Source: Oscillospiraceae bacterium | GTDB taxonomy: Bacteria; Bacillota; Clostridia; Oscillospirales; Ruminococcaceae | Assembly: GCA_016281125.1 (NCBI GenBank) | Contig: JAEEIA010000001.1 | Location: 1-64,000, forward strand | Direction: 5' to 3' | DNA length: 64,000 nt | Part shown: in pieces, positions 32,919-42,175 of the stretch | Numbering within the stretch: the stretch's first letter is position 1 | How the letters are laid out: each line of letters starts with the position of its first letter | Made by a program: the position numbers and the translations under genes | The notes under the pieces: generated by a model | The model's input: the letters and a program-made list of their open reading frames with translations, nothing else | Told to the model about the DNA's origin: nothing | Database searches by the model: none

Positions 32919-34108
32919 TACTTCACCATGCCGATCATTGCCTTATAGTCCGCGTCCGCGGGATTGATCCGACGCTGCGCCAGTCCGTAGATCGAGGTCG
33001 CGCGTGCTTCAAGCTCTGCGCAGGCCTTCTGCGCGGGGCCGAGCTCCGCCAGCTTTGAGAGAGAGGTGCCGTAGGGGAGTGTGGTGCCGGCATTTTTCGC
33101 GGCGGTCAGAATATCCCTGCCGCGTTCGGAGATTGCGAGGATTCTGCCGTAAGGCGGCGGGCTCTGCGTATCCTCCGGCCGGATGCCGATGAGCAGATCC
33201 AGCAGAATGCGCCGGATGCGTGCCATCGGATAGCGCTTGCTCTTGATTGCGAGCAGCAGCGATTCCAGCGAGGTTTCATTGCGGGCGGCGAGGATTTTGT
33301 TTTCGAGTCCCTGCCCGACCTCCGGCAGCGAAGCGATTTCCTCTGCGGTGGTCGTCCGCAGCTTATAGAGCAGCGCGCGTTCGAGCTTTTCAAATCTTGC
33401 GACGGTGCCGGTTGCGGCACAGCTGTTGATTGCGGCAGCGGAGGCCTCCGGGACGAGGTCGTCGAAGTCGTCGCTGCGGTTTTCCATGAGCTGACGGATC
33501 AGCGAGGCGCTGCCGATTTTGCCGGTCACGTTCATGCCGTCATGCATCTCGTTGCGTTTGACTGTAAACGGCTGGATTTTCAGCTTTACCGCGACCATCG
33601 CCTTGAGGTATTCGATGGCAAGGGTGTTGTTCGGATAGCTGAACAGCATGCCGACTTCATCGCCGCAGGTCTGGCGGATGACGATCTGGAGCGCCTTCGG
33701 ATACGAATTGCCGAGCTTCATCAGTTCCTCCAGCTCCGGCCGCTTTGCGCAGGCATAGCTTGCCTTGACGGCCGAGGTCAGCAGCGACAGGTCGCCGCAT
33801 TCGCTGCCGAAGGAGAGCTCATCGACGCAGCCCAGGCCTTTCAGGATGTACATGGCGCCCTTGGCATAGGTTTCCGCGGAGCTCAGGCAGTAGGCGACCG
33901 GCAGCTCAATGACAAGGTCTGCGCCGCACCGGATCGCTGTTTTGGCCCGTTCAAATTTGTTAAGCACGGCCACGTCGCCGCGCTGGACAAAGTTGCCGCT
34001 CATCAGGGCAACAATATGCGTCGCGCCGTTTTTGCGCGTCTGTTCGATATGATAGAGATGGCCGTTATGGAACGGATTGTATTCGCAGATGATACCGCTG
34101 ATCTTCAT
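32918..34108 (-). CDS. tmcAL: tRNA(Met) cytidine acetate ligase
   Basis: 396 residues matching the nucleotidyltransferase-like TmcAL (YlbM) family: GIICEYNPFHNGHLYHIEQTR with the HxGH-type motif, ALMSGNFVQRGDVAV, RCGADLVIELPVAYCLSSAE and FGSECGD. A helical C-terminal domain (about 215-390) follows. The enzyme activates acetate with ATP and acetylates C34 of elongator tRNA(Met) to ac4C. It is divergent from ackA, which handles the same acetate pool; this juxtaposition is notable. The ATG follows AAGGAGGCAATTTC. Confidence 0.92.
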   Translation of the reverse strand: MKISGIICEYNPFHNGHLYHIEQTRKNGATHIVALMSGNFVQRGDVAVLNKFERAKTAIRCGADLVIELPVAYCLSSAETYAKGAMYILKGLGCVDELSFGSECGDLSLLTSAVKASYACAKRPELEELMKLGNSYPKALQIVIRQTCGDEVGMLFSYPNNTLAIEYLKAMVAVKLKIQPFTVKRNEMHDGMNVTGKIGSASLIRQLMENRSDDFDDLVPEASAAAINSCAATGTVARFEKLERALLYKLRTTTAEEIASLPEVGQGLENKILAARNETSLESLLLAIKSKRYPMARIRRILLDLLIGIRPEDTQSPPPYGRILAISERGRDILTAAKNAGTTLPYGTSLSKLAELGPAQKACAELEARATSIYGLAQRRINPADADYKAMIGMVK

Positions 34109-34230
34109 GAAATTGCCTCCTTGCTGTCAGTGAGATGCGTCCCGCGCGGCGCTTTGCCGTCATTCCGGACAAACCGGGCACGGTCACGGTGTATTCTGCA
34201 ATGCGAAATGCGGATTTTTTGATAATCCAC

Positions 34231-34259
34231 TTGCAAGTTGCGGGATTATCGTGTATAAT
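34231..34259 (+). promoter_or_regulatory. Sigma-A promoter of ackA
   Basis: TTGCAA (34231-34236), 17-bp spacer, TATAAT (34254-34259), about 70 nt before the ackA start. Confidence 0.85.
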
Positions 34260-34327
34260 AAAGGATGCGACTGACCGTTCCGGGAACGGACGTCTATCAG
34301 AAGTATATTTTGAAAGGAAGAATTGTT

Positions 34328-35527
34328 ATGTTAATTCTCGTAGTCAACGCCGGCAGCTCCTCGCTGAAGTATCAGCTCATCAATATGGATGATGAGAGCG
34401 TTCTTGCAAAGGGCAACTGCGACCGCATCGGCATTGACGGCCATGTGAGCCACAAGACCGCAGACGGCAGAACCGTCGATGCGGACTGCACCTTCCCGAC
34501 GCATACCGAGGCGTTTGAAAAGCTCGTTGAGGTTCTGACGACCGGCGATGCAGCCGTCATCAAGTCCATGGACGAGATTTCCGCTGTCGGCCACCGTATC
34601 GTTCAGGGCGCAGAGGTCTTTGACCGTCCGTGCCTTGTCACGCCGGAGATCATCGACAAGATTGATGAGCTGAGAGAGCTTGCTCCGGTTCACAACCACG
34701 CACATGCGCTGGCGCTGCGTGCCTGCACCGCCGTCATTCCGAAGACCACGCCGCAGGTTGTTGTTTTTGATACCGCGTTCCATCAGACCATGCCGCCGAA
34801 GGCATATATGTTCGCACTGCCGTATGAGGATTACGAAAAGTACCACGTCCGCAAGTACGGCTTCCACGGCACCTCGCACCGCTTTGTTTCCGCGGCGCTC
34901 GCAGAGGCGATGGGCAGAGATATCAAGGATCTGAAGATCGTGTCCTGCCACCTCGGCAACGGTTCCTCGATCACCGCTGTACAGGGCGGCAAGTGCATCG
35001 ACACCTCGATGGGCTTCACCCCGCTGGACGGCATCCTGATGGGCACCCGCTGCGGCGCAGTTGACCCGTCTGCCGTGACCTTCGTTGCGGATAAGCACGG
35101 CTTCACACCGGATGAGATGAGCCAGTACATGAACAAGAAGTCCGGCTTCCTCGGCATTTCCGGCATCTCCTCGGATAACCGTGAGATTACCGCTGCTGCG
35201 GAAAAGGGCGACAAGCGCGCAATGCTCGCAAGCGAAATGCTCGCATATCAGATCCAGCGCTACATCGGCGCTTACACCGCAGCCATGAACGGCGTGGACG
35301 CTGTTCTGTTTACCGGCGGTATCGGCGAGAACTCCTGGGAAGTGCGTGAGCGCGTCTGCAAGGATATGACCTACTTCGGCATCGAGATCGACGAGGAGCT
35401 CAACAGAAATACCCGCGGCAAGCTGATGAAGATTTCCACGCCGAACTCCAGGACTGAGGTCTGGATCGTGCCGACCAACGAAGAGCTGCTGATCGCACGC
35501 GACACGCTGGCACTGATTTCTGAGTGA
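34328..35527 (+). CDS. ackA: Acetate kinase
   Basis: 399 residues with ASKHA-fold signatures: LVVNAGSSSLKYQL at the N terminus, VVFDTAFHQTMPPKAYMFALP, RKYGFHGTSHRFVS, HLGNGSSITAVQGGKCIDTSMGFTPL and FTGGIGENSWEVR. It makes ATP from acetyl phosphate, the usual end step of acetate fermentation. The ATG follows GAAAGGAAG. Its usual partner pta is not adjacent. Codon use is strongly biased to C/G-ending codons, as for a highly expressed gene. Confidence 0.96.
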   Translation: MLILVVNAGSSSLKYQLINMDDESVLAKGNCDRIGIDGHVSHKTADGRTVDADCTFPTHTEAFEKLVEVLTTGDAAVIKSMDEISAVGHRIVQGAEVFDRPCLVTPEIIDKIDELRELAPVHNHAHALALRACTAVIPKTTPQVVVFDTAFHQTMPPKAYMFALPYEDYEKYHVRKYGFHGTSHRFVSAALAEAMGRDIKDLKIVSCHLGNGSSITAVQGGKCIDTSMGFTPLDGILMGTRCGAVDPSAVTFVADKHGFTPDEMSQYMNKKSGFLGISGISSDNREITAAAEKGDKRAMLASEMLAYQIQRYIGAYTAAMNGVDAVLFTGGIGENSWEVRERVCKDMTYFGIEIDEELNRNTRGKLMKISTPNSRTEVWIVPTNEELLIARDTLALISE

Positions 35528-35644
35528 TATATATTATTATACCACTAGTTATGCACAAAACGCAAGGCATTTTTGCTTGACGTTTTACACAAATTTGAGA
35601 AGCGATTTTTGGCACTGTCAAATGACGAACGGAGGCACAGCCGT

Positions 35645-36223
35645 ATGGCGAATTTCAAGGATGTGATCAAAGGCATTTTCCGCGAGGGCAGCGAGGAGGA
35701 CGATTATGTGCTTCCGCTGGACGAAAGCGGGCGGCTGATCCGGCCGATGGGCACTGTACGGGCAGTCGAGCACAGCTTCAAAACGCATGACCGCTCCGGG
35801 GGCGCACAGTCCGATCCGGACGCGGTTCTGCCGGATAAGCTCCCGCTGGATGACGAATCCCGCGCGCTGCTGGAAATTGCGGATGCAGTCCGCGGCAAGG
35901 CATACGCGAAGTATTCGGGATTCCGTGTCGGTGCGGCGCTGGTCGGCGCATCCGGTCAGGTTTATCTCGGCGTCAACATCGAGAACGCCTCCTATCCCGC
36001 CGGAATCTGTGCGGAGCGTTCCGCAATCTGCGCGGCGGTTTCCGCCGGAGAAACGGCGTTTTCCGCGATTGCGATTGTCGGCGGCGAAAACGGGGAGCCA
36101 TGCTTTCCGTGCGGCATCTGCCGGCAGGTGCTCTCGGAGTTCTGCGGCCCGGATTTCCCGGTGATCCTCACCGACGGCGTTTATTCGCTCGGCGGGCTTC
36201 TGCCGCATTCGTTCTCGCTCTGA
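35645..36223 (+). CDS. cdd: Cytidine deaminase with N-terminal extension
   Basis: 192 residues. The C-terminal 130 residues are a typical Cdd: YSGFRVGAALV, NIENASYPAGICAERSAI (Cys-Ala-Glu) and PCFPCGICRQVLSEF, giving three zinc cysteines and the catalytic Glu. It deaminates cytidine or deoxycytidine to the uridine form. The first 65 residues (FKDVIKGIFREGSEEDDYVLPLDESGRL and on) are an acidic extension absent from ordinary Cdd, of unknown role. Start 35645 has GGAGG upstream; a TTG further up in frame is not supported. It is clearly different from the deaminase-like protein at 5396-6034. Confidence 0.86.
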   Translation: MANFKDVIKGIFREGSEEDDYVLPLDESGRLIRPMGTVRAVEHSFKTHDRSGGAQSDPDAVLPDKLPLDDESRALLEIADAVRGKAYAKYSGFRVGAALVGASGQVYLGVNIENASYPAGICAERSAICAAVSAGETAFSAIAIVGGENGEPCFPCGICRQVLSEFCGPDFPVILTDGVYSLGGLLPHSFSL

Positions 36224-36242
36224 GCAGACAGATACAATGACA

Positions 36243-36281
36243 AAAGAGGCAGGAAGCAGGGGACAGCCCCGTGCCTCTTGC
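36243..36281 (+). terminator. Weak intrinsic terminator
   Basis: Arms aagaggca and tgcctctt enclose an inner gggg-aca-gcccc hairpin after cdd. The T tract is poor, so the call is tentative. Confidence 0.5.
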
Positions 36282-36356
36282 CTCTCCTTGATTCCGTTCG
36301 GAATCCGTGAAAGATGAAAAAGAAAGATATATCATGAACAAAAGAAGGGTGATACC

Positions 36357-37997
36357 ATGCGCAGGATGCGATCCCTGCTGCTTGTCCTGATGCTGACCGC
36401 AGTGTTCTGCTGCGGCTGCGGCGAGGATGAGAACGTCATCAAGGGCGCAGGGCATTCCTTTTCGTACTGCCTGGTCGGCAATCCGGATACGCTGGATCCG
36501 CAGCTCGCGGAAAATGCGTCTGCAAAGACGGTGCTGGCCAATCTGTTCGAGGGACTGCTCACGCTGGATGCGGACGGCAATCTGAAAAACGGCGTTGCGG
36601 AATCCTATGAGATTTCCGACGACCAGCTGCATTATTCCTTCCGGCTGCGGGAGGATTCCTACTGGTACGATGCCTATGCGGAGGACAGTGCGTTCGGCAA
36701 GGATGCAAAGCGGCGCGTCACGGCGCAGGACTTTGTGTTTGCGTTTCAGCGGCTGTTTGATCCGGAATACGGCTCCCCGAACGCTGCGGCGTACAGTTGC
36801 ATTGCGAATGCGCGGGAGATTATGGCAAGACGCCTTGCTCCGGGTACGGTTGGCGTGACGGCGAAATCGGACAGCGAGCTGGAATTCACGCTGGATTATC
36901 CGAACACAGGCTTTCTCATGCTGCTGACGGCGCCTGCCGCGCTGCCCTGCAATCAGGAGTATTTTGACAGCAGCAAGGGACGCTACGGGCTGGATGAGGC
37001 ATCGGTCATCGGGAACGGCAGCTTTGCCATGCAGCGCTGGCTGTACGATCCCTACGGCAAATACAATGTGGTGCAGCTGGTGCGCAATCCGCTGAACCAT
37101 GCGGTGCAGCGCGTGTTCCCGACAGACATCAATTTCTTTATCGAGGAATCCGATGCGGATGCTGCCGCGGTCTTTACCGAGGGAAATGCGGATTGCTTTG
37201 TGACGACGCAGAACAGTCTGGTCGGGCATTCGGAGTATTCCGCGCAGGGAAATTACAGCATCACGCTCGGGCTGATTGCAAATCCGGATTCGCATTTTTC
37301 AGATCCGAATGTCCGGGAGGCCATGGCACTGACGCTCGACCGTTCGCAGTTTCCTGCGGACGATCCCGATATTCGTCAGGCAGCGGGCATTCTGCCGCCG
37401 GGTGCGATGCTGCTCAACAAGAGCTGCCGCGAGCTGATTGCGGATGCAGCCTATCAGTCCTATAATCCGCCGGAAGCCGACCGGCTCTATCACAAGGCGA
37501 TGCGCAAGCTCCGCATCTCCGAGCTGGAGGAGGGCAAGGTGCTGGTCTGCGCCGGTATGATGGACTATGCACTGCTCGCTGAGGTGCTGGATCTCTGGCG
37601 CAGTGAGCTGGATCTCCATTTCAGCATTGAGGAGGTCACGGAGCCGGAATACGAAGCGCGGCTTCGCAGCGGCGACTATGCGCTTGCGCTTTATGCGGTG
37701 ACAGGCGCCTATCACGCTGCACCGGCGATTTTTGAGAGCGTGCTGGCGGACAGCCGTCTGCATTGCTCCGGTGCCGCGACTGTCCGGAAGCTGCTGGAGC
37801 AGGCAGCGGCGGAGCCGAATCTGACGGACTGCGTGGAGCTGTACCGTCAGGCGGAGGAGGCAATTCTCTCGGATCACTGCTTTATTCCGCTGTTTTACAA
37901 GCAGCGGTATCTGATCTGCAAGCGGGGCGTTTCGGACGTCGTGTTCAATCCGTTCAGCGGACAGGTGCAGTTCTCTGAGGCGAAGTTTTATAACTGA
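36357..37997 (+). CDS. Oligopeptide-type ABC substrate-binding lipoprotein (SBP_bac_5)
   Basis: 546 residues: a lipoprotein signal with lipobox-like FCCGC, then the family 5 solute-binding fold (NPDTLDPQLAENASAKTVLANLFEGLL, VTAQDFVFAFQRLFDPEYG, FIPLFYKQRYLICK). Such proteins bind peptides or nickel complexes for an ABC importer. No permease or ATPase genes are adjacent, so it is an orphan that may feed a transporter elsewhere. AGAAGGGTG sits 6 nt before the ATG. A small gene for a SUKH-like protein follows 56 bp later. Confidence 0.9.
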   Translation: MRRMRSLLLVLMLTAVFCCGCGEDENVIKGAGHSFSYCLVGNPDTLDPQLAENASAKTVLANLFEGLLTLDADGNLKNGVAESYEISDDQLHYSFRLREDSYWYDAYAEDSAFGKDAKRRVTAQDFVFAFQRLFDPEYGSPNAAAYSCIANAREIMARRLAPGTVGVTAKSDSELEFTLDYPNTGFLMLLTAPAALPCNQEYFDSSKGRYGLDEASVIGNGSFAMQRWLYDPYGKYNVVQLVRNPLNHAVQRVFPTDINFFIEESDADAAAVFTEGNADCFVTTQNSLVGHSEYSAQGNYSITLGLIANPDSHFSDPNVREAMALTLDRSQFPADDPDIRQAAGILPPGAMLLNKSCRELIADAAYQSYNPPEADRLYHKAMRKLRISELEEGKVLVCAGMMDYALLAEVLDLWRSELDLHFSIEEVTEPEYEARLRSGDYALALYAVTGAYHAAPAIFESVLADSRLHCSGAATVRKLLEQAAAEPNLTDCVELYRQAEEAILSDHCFIPLFYKQRYLICKRGVSDVVFNPFSGQVQFSEAKFYN

Positions 37998-38053
37998 TTC
38001 CGCAGAAGGGATGCTGCGGGAACAAAATTACGGGTGTGGAAAGGATCATTTTT

Positions 38054-38524
38054 ATGTTCAAGCAATGGCTCAGCCGCCTGGAGGAGGACGGCTGGCAGAT
38101 CACGCTGGGGGAGCCCGGCGGATCACTGCCGGAGGCAATCGCGGACCGGTATCCGGTACCGGCTGCGTGGGAGTGCTTTATTGCACCGGTGCAGCAGTGC
38201 GTCAGCGGGGACGGCACTGTCCGGTTCCTGACCTTCGGGGATTATCAGCAGGAGGCAGAGGATGCCTGCTGGAATCAGTTTGAGCGCCGGAGTACGGCGG
38301 CAGCCGGGAACGATGAGGAGCAGTGCGCTGCTGTGACGGCTTTCTGGAATTATCATCTGCCTGTTGTGATTTGCAGCGGCAGTACATCCGCGTATTACGC
38401 GATTGATACGCAGTTCGGCAGCGTCGAGTACGGCACGGCGGCGGAGCCCGAATCGCCGGAGGTGGTTGCGGAGAGCTTTCCCGCATTCATCGGGAAAATC
38501 ATCAGCGGAGAAATCAAACTGTAA
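38054..38524 (+). CDS. SUKH (SMI1/KNR4)-like protein
   Basis: 156 residues. The pattern is that of SMI1/KNR4 domains: an N-terminal Trp-Leu helix (FKQWLSRLEEDG), a Pro-containing strand (YPVPAAWECFIAPVQQC), FLTFGDYQQEAEDACWNQFE, then YYAIDTQFGSVEYGT and a final helix ESFPAFIGKII. SUKH proteins are often immunity proteins to polymorphic toxins, but many stand alone, as here. ATG 38054 follows GGAAAGGATC. Confidence 0.72.
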   Translation: MFKQWLSRLEEDGWQITLGEPGGSLPEAIADRYPVPAAWECFIAPVQQCVSGDGTVRFLTFGDYQQEAEDACWNQFERRSTAAAGNDEEQCAAVTAFWNYHLPVVICSGSTSAYYAIDTQFGSVEYGTAAEPESPEVVAESFPAFIGKIISGEIKL

Positions 38525-38550
38525 CGGAATACCGAAAACGGAGGACGGTC

Positions 38551-39315
38551 ATGCGAGCGGTCACATGGAATGTAAACGGTCTGAGAGCCTGCGAAAAGAA
38601 AGGCTTTGCGGACTTTTTTGCGGAGATGAATGCGGATTTCTTCTGCATTCAGGAAACGAAAATGCAGGAGGATCAGCTTTCAGCGCTGTCCTGGCAGGCG
38701 GAGGGATACCACGCATTCTGGAACAGCGCCGAAAAAAAGGGTTATTCCGGTACGGCAGTGTTCGCAAAGGAAGCGCCGCTCTCCGTCACAAAGGAAATGG
38801 AAACCGGCGGCATCTCCGATGAGGGCAGAGTGCTGACGCTGGAATATCCGGCGTTTTATCTGGTCAATGCCTATGTGCCGAATGTCCGGCGCGATCTTGT
38901 CCGGATTCCGCTGCGAATGGAGTGGGAGGACGCGCTGCGTGCGCATCTGCTGGCGCTGGATGCGAAAAAGCCGGTGCTTTACTGCGGTGACCTGAACGTC
39001 GCGCATCAGCCGATTGACCTGAAAAATGCAAAGGCCAACGAGGGCAATGCGGGCTATACTGATGAGGAACGCGCGAAAATGACCGAGCTGCTCGCGGCAG
39101 GGTTCACGGACGCATTCCGCAGCAAATACCCTGACCGCACCGATGCGTATACATGGTGGTCGTACATGGGCAGAGCGCGGGAAAAGAACGTCGGCTGGCG
39201 GATTGACTACTGGATCCTGTCGAACCGGCTTGCAGAGAAGATTGACGATGTGATTATCCATAAGGATACCATGGGCAGCGACCACTGCCCGCTGGAATTG
39301 CAGATCAATCTGTAA
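38551..39315 (+). CDS. xth: Exodeoxyribonuclease III
   Basis: 254 residues matching ExoIII/ExoA: AVTWNVNGLRAC, FFCIQETKM (metal Glu), NAYVPN, CGDLNVAHQPIDL, a WWSY segment, WRIDYWILS and a closing GSDHCPLEL with the catalytic Asp-His. It cleaves abasic sites and degrades 3' ends in base excision repair. GGAGGACGGTC precedes the ATG. It follows the SUKH-like gene by 26 bp and ends at a strong terminator. Confidence 0.95.
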   Translation: MRAVTWNVNGLRACEKKGFADFFAEMNADFFCIQETKMQEDQLSALSWQAEGYHAFWNSAEKKGYSGTAVFAKEAPLSVTKEMETGGISDEGRVLTLEYPAFYLVNAYVPNVRRDLVRIPLRMEWEDALRAHLLALDAKKPVLYCGDLNVAHQPIDLKNAKANEGNAGYTDEERAKMTELLAAGFTDAFRSKYPDRTDAYTWWSYMGRAREKNVGWRIDYWILSNRLAEKIDDVIIHKDTMGSDHCPLELQINL

Positions 39316-39326
39316 CAGTACAGAAA

Positions 39327-39366
39327 AAGCCCGGAGCGGAATTGTGAACCGCTCCGGGCTTTGCTG
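39327..39366 (+). terminator. Intrinsic terminator between convergent genes
   Basis: Stem aaagcccggagcgg / ccgctccgggcttt around 39327-39362. Confidence 0.88.
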
Positions 39367-39373
39367 TTGTCTG

Positions 39374-41449
39374 TCAGTCTTTTGTAACGGTGATCAGCTG
39401 TCCTGCAAGCTGCATGAATGCATCTTCGTCTGTCGTTGCACTCAGCTGCATGTTGCATCCGGTGATATCCGGCAGTATGCCGGACGGGACTACCAGCTCC
39501 CACTGGATCCAGGCCGTCTCTGTCAGATCAGCTTCGCTTTGGCAAAGCTCGTGTACTGTCAGAGAGAGAACGCCGTCTGCGGAAACATGCAGATTGGAGA
39601 TTGCGGTGGCTTTCGCAGCTTCATCCACGAGCATCGTCAGAACGATTTTGCTCGTTCCGTCGTCATATGTGCGGTAAGTGACACGTTCAGGTGCCTGACC
39701 CGGAAGTGCAAACTCCGGCTTTTCGCTTACCCTTGCATAGATCGTTGTGACGGAACCGGTCTGCTCCGGAATCCGGTGAATATCCTTGTTTCCGAAAATG
39801 GATGCTATAAAGCCCTGTCCTGCTCTGTTTTTCCAGTACCAGTTCTCTGCGGCTGTCGGATCCGTGACATCCTCCGGCGGCAGTTCATCCGTGTGATATT
39901 CGGTCATACCGATGACCGGCTTGACGGCATCCGGAATCTCGTTCGCCGGCACGGAGATGAAGAAATAGCGGTTTTTGCTCTCATCATACTGTCTGTCAGC
40001 CGGCATCATCGGCTGCGCTGCATCCGATACGGTCAGAACGCTGAGGTCGATATGCAGTTCGCCGGACGGTGTCAGTGTTCCGTCGTGATAATTGACGATG
40101 GCGGTATTGCGCGGCAGCTCGCTGGCCGGAACGCCGATGAAGATGATGTCATGCGGCTGGCCGTCATGCGAAATGTGCGTGCCGGAAACAGGATCCACGA
40201 TGGCTTCTCCGTCGGGCAGTGCTTTTTCAAGCCAGTCCGCAGAAAGGAAGGTCGTCAGCGCGGTATCATTCTGCTGGCCGCTGCCGGTCAGATAGCGCTT
40301 TCCGTCCGCTGCGGTGCGGATGACGTCAACGGTGATGCCGTCCAGCGGAATGTCATCGCCGCTGTAACCGTCCCAGAACCATGCGTAGAACGCATCTGAA
40401 TCCGGCTGTTCGGTGACATACGTCTGTTCTGCGTCCTCAGGCTGCGCGGGTTCTTTTTCGTTCCATGTGATAAAGAGATGCTCCGGCAGGGAATTGCGCC
40501 AGTCCTTGTATTCCTGCGTATTCTGCACATAGCTTGTCAGGCTCGATATATCGTCATAGCTTATCATTTCCGTGCTGTCTTTCAAGTCCGGAATCACGCG
40601 GTCAGGCAGTTTTTCGTCGTAATACGTTTCCGTATATTCCACAGATACCTTTCCGCCGCTGATGTCCTGCAATTCATTCTTCGGTACCGTGTATAAGCAA
40701 TGGTAGTTTTCATATAAACCGGTTTTGTGGAGAAAATCCGTCTGCGGATCGGTCAGCAGAAATGCTGAATACCGGACGGTGAGCGTGCCGTCCGCGGAGA
40801 GGGAAGCGCCGGTGAATTCTTCGTCAAAATATCTGAGGTAATTGGCCGGCAGCTGCTGCCCTTTATATGCAAAATACAGGACGTCGTATTCCGTGAATGT
40901 GTCCTCGCTGAGAATGAACATTCTATTCGGACTATCTGATGATAGGTTAGTATCTGCGGCCAGCTGCTGCCAATCGTTCATGCTGCGCAGAACACGAACC
41001 ACGCCGTTTTCAGACACTGCAGGGCTGTTCTCATCGTTTCCGCCGAAGTCAAATATATGTTGGATCAGCGGAACCTGTTTCTGCTGTGCAGCGTTCTCGC
41101 TGACGCCCGCGGCGGGCTGCGCTTCGCTTTCGGTGGTATATCCCGCATTCTTCTGCTCGGTGCGGCGGATCGCCTCTTTTCCGACCGGTACCGCAACGGC
41201 CGTACAGAGTACAACGGCTGCGGCGATGCCCGCCGTCCATGCCCACGGCCTTACCGTGCGCTTGTCTTTGCGCTGTTTCATTTCAATGTTCCTCCTTCGT
41301 GTGAGGACGGGTTTGTCTGTCCGCACAGGAGAATCGCCGTCGGCATCTTTGCCGGTCAGCGGGGCGCCGCTTTTCTGCCATTCATCCAGCTCATCGAGCA
41401 GATCCTGCGGCAGATTGCTGAGTGCATGGATCAGATCCTGCTCTTTCAT
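39374..41449 (-). CDS. Putative anti-sigma-factor membrane protein with large outer domain
   Basis: 691 residues. The N-terminal 66 residues face the cytoplasm (a helix with LPQDLLDELDEWQ), a membrane helix lies at about 69-91, and some 600 residues are outside. These contain repeated beta segments with no motif known to me (for example IIFIGVPASELPRN and YFFISVPANEIPD, which look like two copies of one unit). The ATGA overlap with the ECF sigma gene at 41446 and the topology indicate an anti-sigma partner, although no zinc-binding anti-sigma motif is visible. The outer part is presumably the sensor. Confidence 0.75.
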   Translation of the reverse strand: MKEQDLIHALSNLPQDLLDELDEWQKSGAPLTGKDADGDSPVRTDKPVLTRRRNIEMKQRKDKRTVRPWAWTAGIAAAVVLCTAVAVPVGKEAIRRTEQKNAGYTTESEAQPAAGVSENAAQQKQVPLIQHIFDFGGNDENSPAVSENGVVRVLRSMNDWQQLAADTNLSSDSPNRMFILSEDTFTEYDVLYFAYKGQQLPANYLRYFDEEFTGASLSADGTLTVRYSAFLLTDPQTDFLHKTGLYENYHCLYTVPKNELQDISGGKVSVEYTETYYDEKLPDRVIPDLKDSTEMISYDDISSLTSYVQNTQEYKDWRNSLPEHLFITWNEKEPAQPEDAEQTYVTEQPDSDAFYAWFWDGYSGDDIPLDGITVDVIRTAADGKRYLTGSGQQNDTALTTFLSADWLEKALPDGEAIVDPVSGTHISHDGQPHDIIFIGVPASELPRNTAIVNYHDGTLTPSGELHIDLSVLTVSDAAQPMMPADRQYDESKNRYFFISVPANEIPDAVKPVIGMTEYHTDELPPEDVTDPTAAENWYWKNRAGQGFIASIFGNKDIHRIPEQTGSVTTIYARVSEKPEFALPGQAPERVTYRTYDDGTSKIVLTMLVDEAAKATAISNLHVSADGVLSLTVHELCQSEADLTETAWIQWELVVPSGILPDITGCNMQLSATTDEDAFMQLAGQLITVTKD

Positions 41450-42006
41450 AGGAAACCCTCCTCTTTCAGATACGTGCGCAGCTTTTCCTTTGTGCGCTTT
41501 AAGATCATTTTCACACGTCCGGCTGTGGAGCCGTGTGCTTCTGCGATTTCCGCAATCGGCTGCATCGAATAGTAGCGCGAGAGAAAAATCATGCGCTGCT
41601 CCTTCGGCAGAGAACGCAGAAAACGCGTCATAGCTTCCTGCAAAGCGATTGTATCCAGACGGGCTTCCAGATCCTCGTCCGATACGAGATAGGGTGCCAG
41701 CTCATCAAGCGCCGTTTCCATTTCTCCGCCGCCGCGTTTGGCGGTACGGCGTGCAGAGAGCCTGTCCAGTGCGAGATTCCGCGTGATGCCGGACACAAAC
41801 GCCGTCAGGGAGCGCGGCTCTGCGGGCGGAATGGCGTTCCAGAGCTTTAACAGCACATCGTTCGCGCATTCCTCTGCATCCTGTCGATCGCCCAGAATGC
41901 GGTATGCCATCGTGCGGCAGAGCTTGCCGTATTGCACGGACGCAGCCTGCAAGGCCTGCTCGTCGCGCGCCTGAAACATCCGCAGCAGCTTTTCGTCCTT
42001 GGTCAT
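41446..42006 (-). CDS. ECF-type RNA polymerase sigma factor
   Basis: 186 residues: region 2 (YRILGDRQDAEECANDVLLKLWNAI, FVSGITRNLALDRLSAR) and region 4 (LRSLPKEQRMIFLSRYYSMQPIAEIAEAHGSTAGRVKMILKRTKEKLR) with a short linker. The gene is the first of a pair with the membrane protein above. GAAAGGAGGG lies upstream of ATG 42006, and a candidate ECF promoter lies at 42060-42086, so autoregulation is likely. Confidence 0.92.
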   Translation of the reverse strand: MTKDEKLLRMFQARDEQALQAASVQYGKLCRTMAYRILGDRQDAEECANDVLLKLWNAIPPAEPRSLTAFVSGITRNLALDRLSARRTAKRGGGEMETALDELAPYLVSDEDLEARLDTIALQEAMTRFLRSLPKEQRMIFLSRYYSMQPIAEIAEAHGSTAGRVKMILKRTKEKLRTYLKEEGFL

Positions 42007-42059
42007 AGCGGGATCCCTCCTTTCTCCGGGGTGATGATGCTGTCCCCTTCACTTTATCT

Positions 42060-42086
42060 GACGGGAACGGGAGAAGCAAAGTAACA
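42060..42086 (-). promoter_or_regulatory. Candidate ECF-type promoter
   Basis: On the minus strand TGTTAC (42086-42081), 17-bp spacer, CGTC (42063-42060), like SigM/SigX-type sequences (TGTAAC/TGAAAC - 16 to 17 - CGTC). It is about 55 nt before the ECF gene. Confidence 0.5.
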
Positions 42087-42129
42087 GAATCGGGTCACAA
42101 ATTTTTTTCGTATAGAGGAACAGTGAAAA

Positions 42130-42162
42130 CCGCACCGGTTACAGAATGGGTTACCGGTGCGG
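42130..42162 (-). terminator. Intrinsic terminator of serpin gene
   Basis: 10-bp stem ccgcaccggt / accggtgcgg (42130-42139 with 42153-42162), followed on the minus strand by TTTTC. Confidence 0.85.
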
Positions 42163-42175
42163 CTATGGTTTTCTG

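Noticed and set aside
42081-42114. GTAACA followed by CGTATA on the plus strand as a SigW-like promoter
   Set aside because: The spacer is about 22 bp, too long, and no plus-strand gene follows. The minus-strand TGTTAC-17-CGTC reading fits better.
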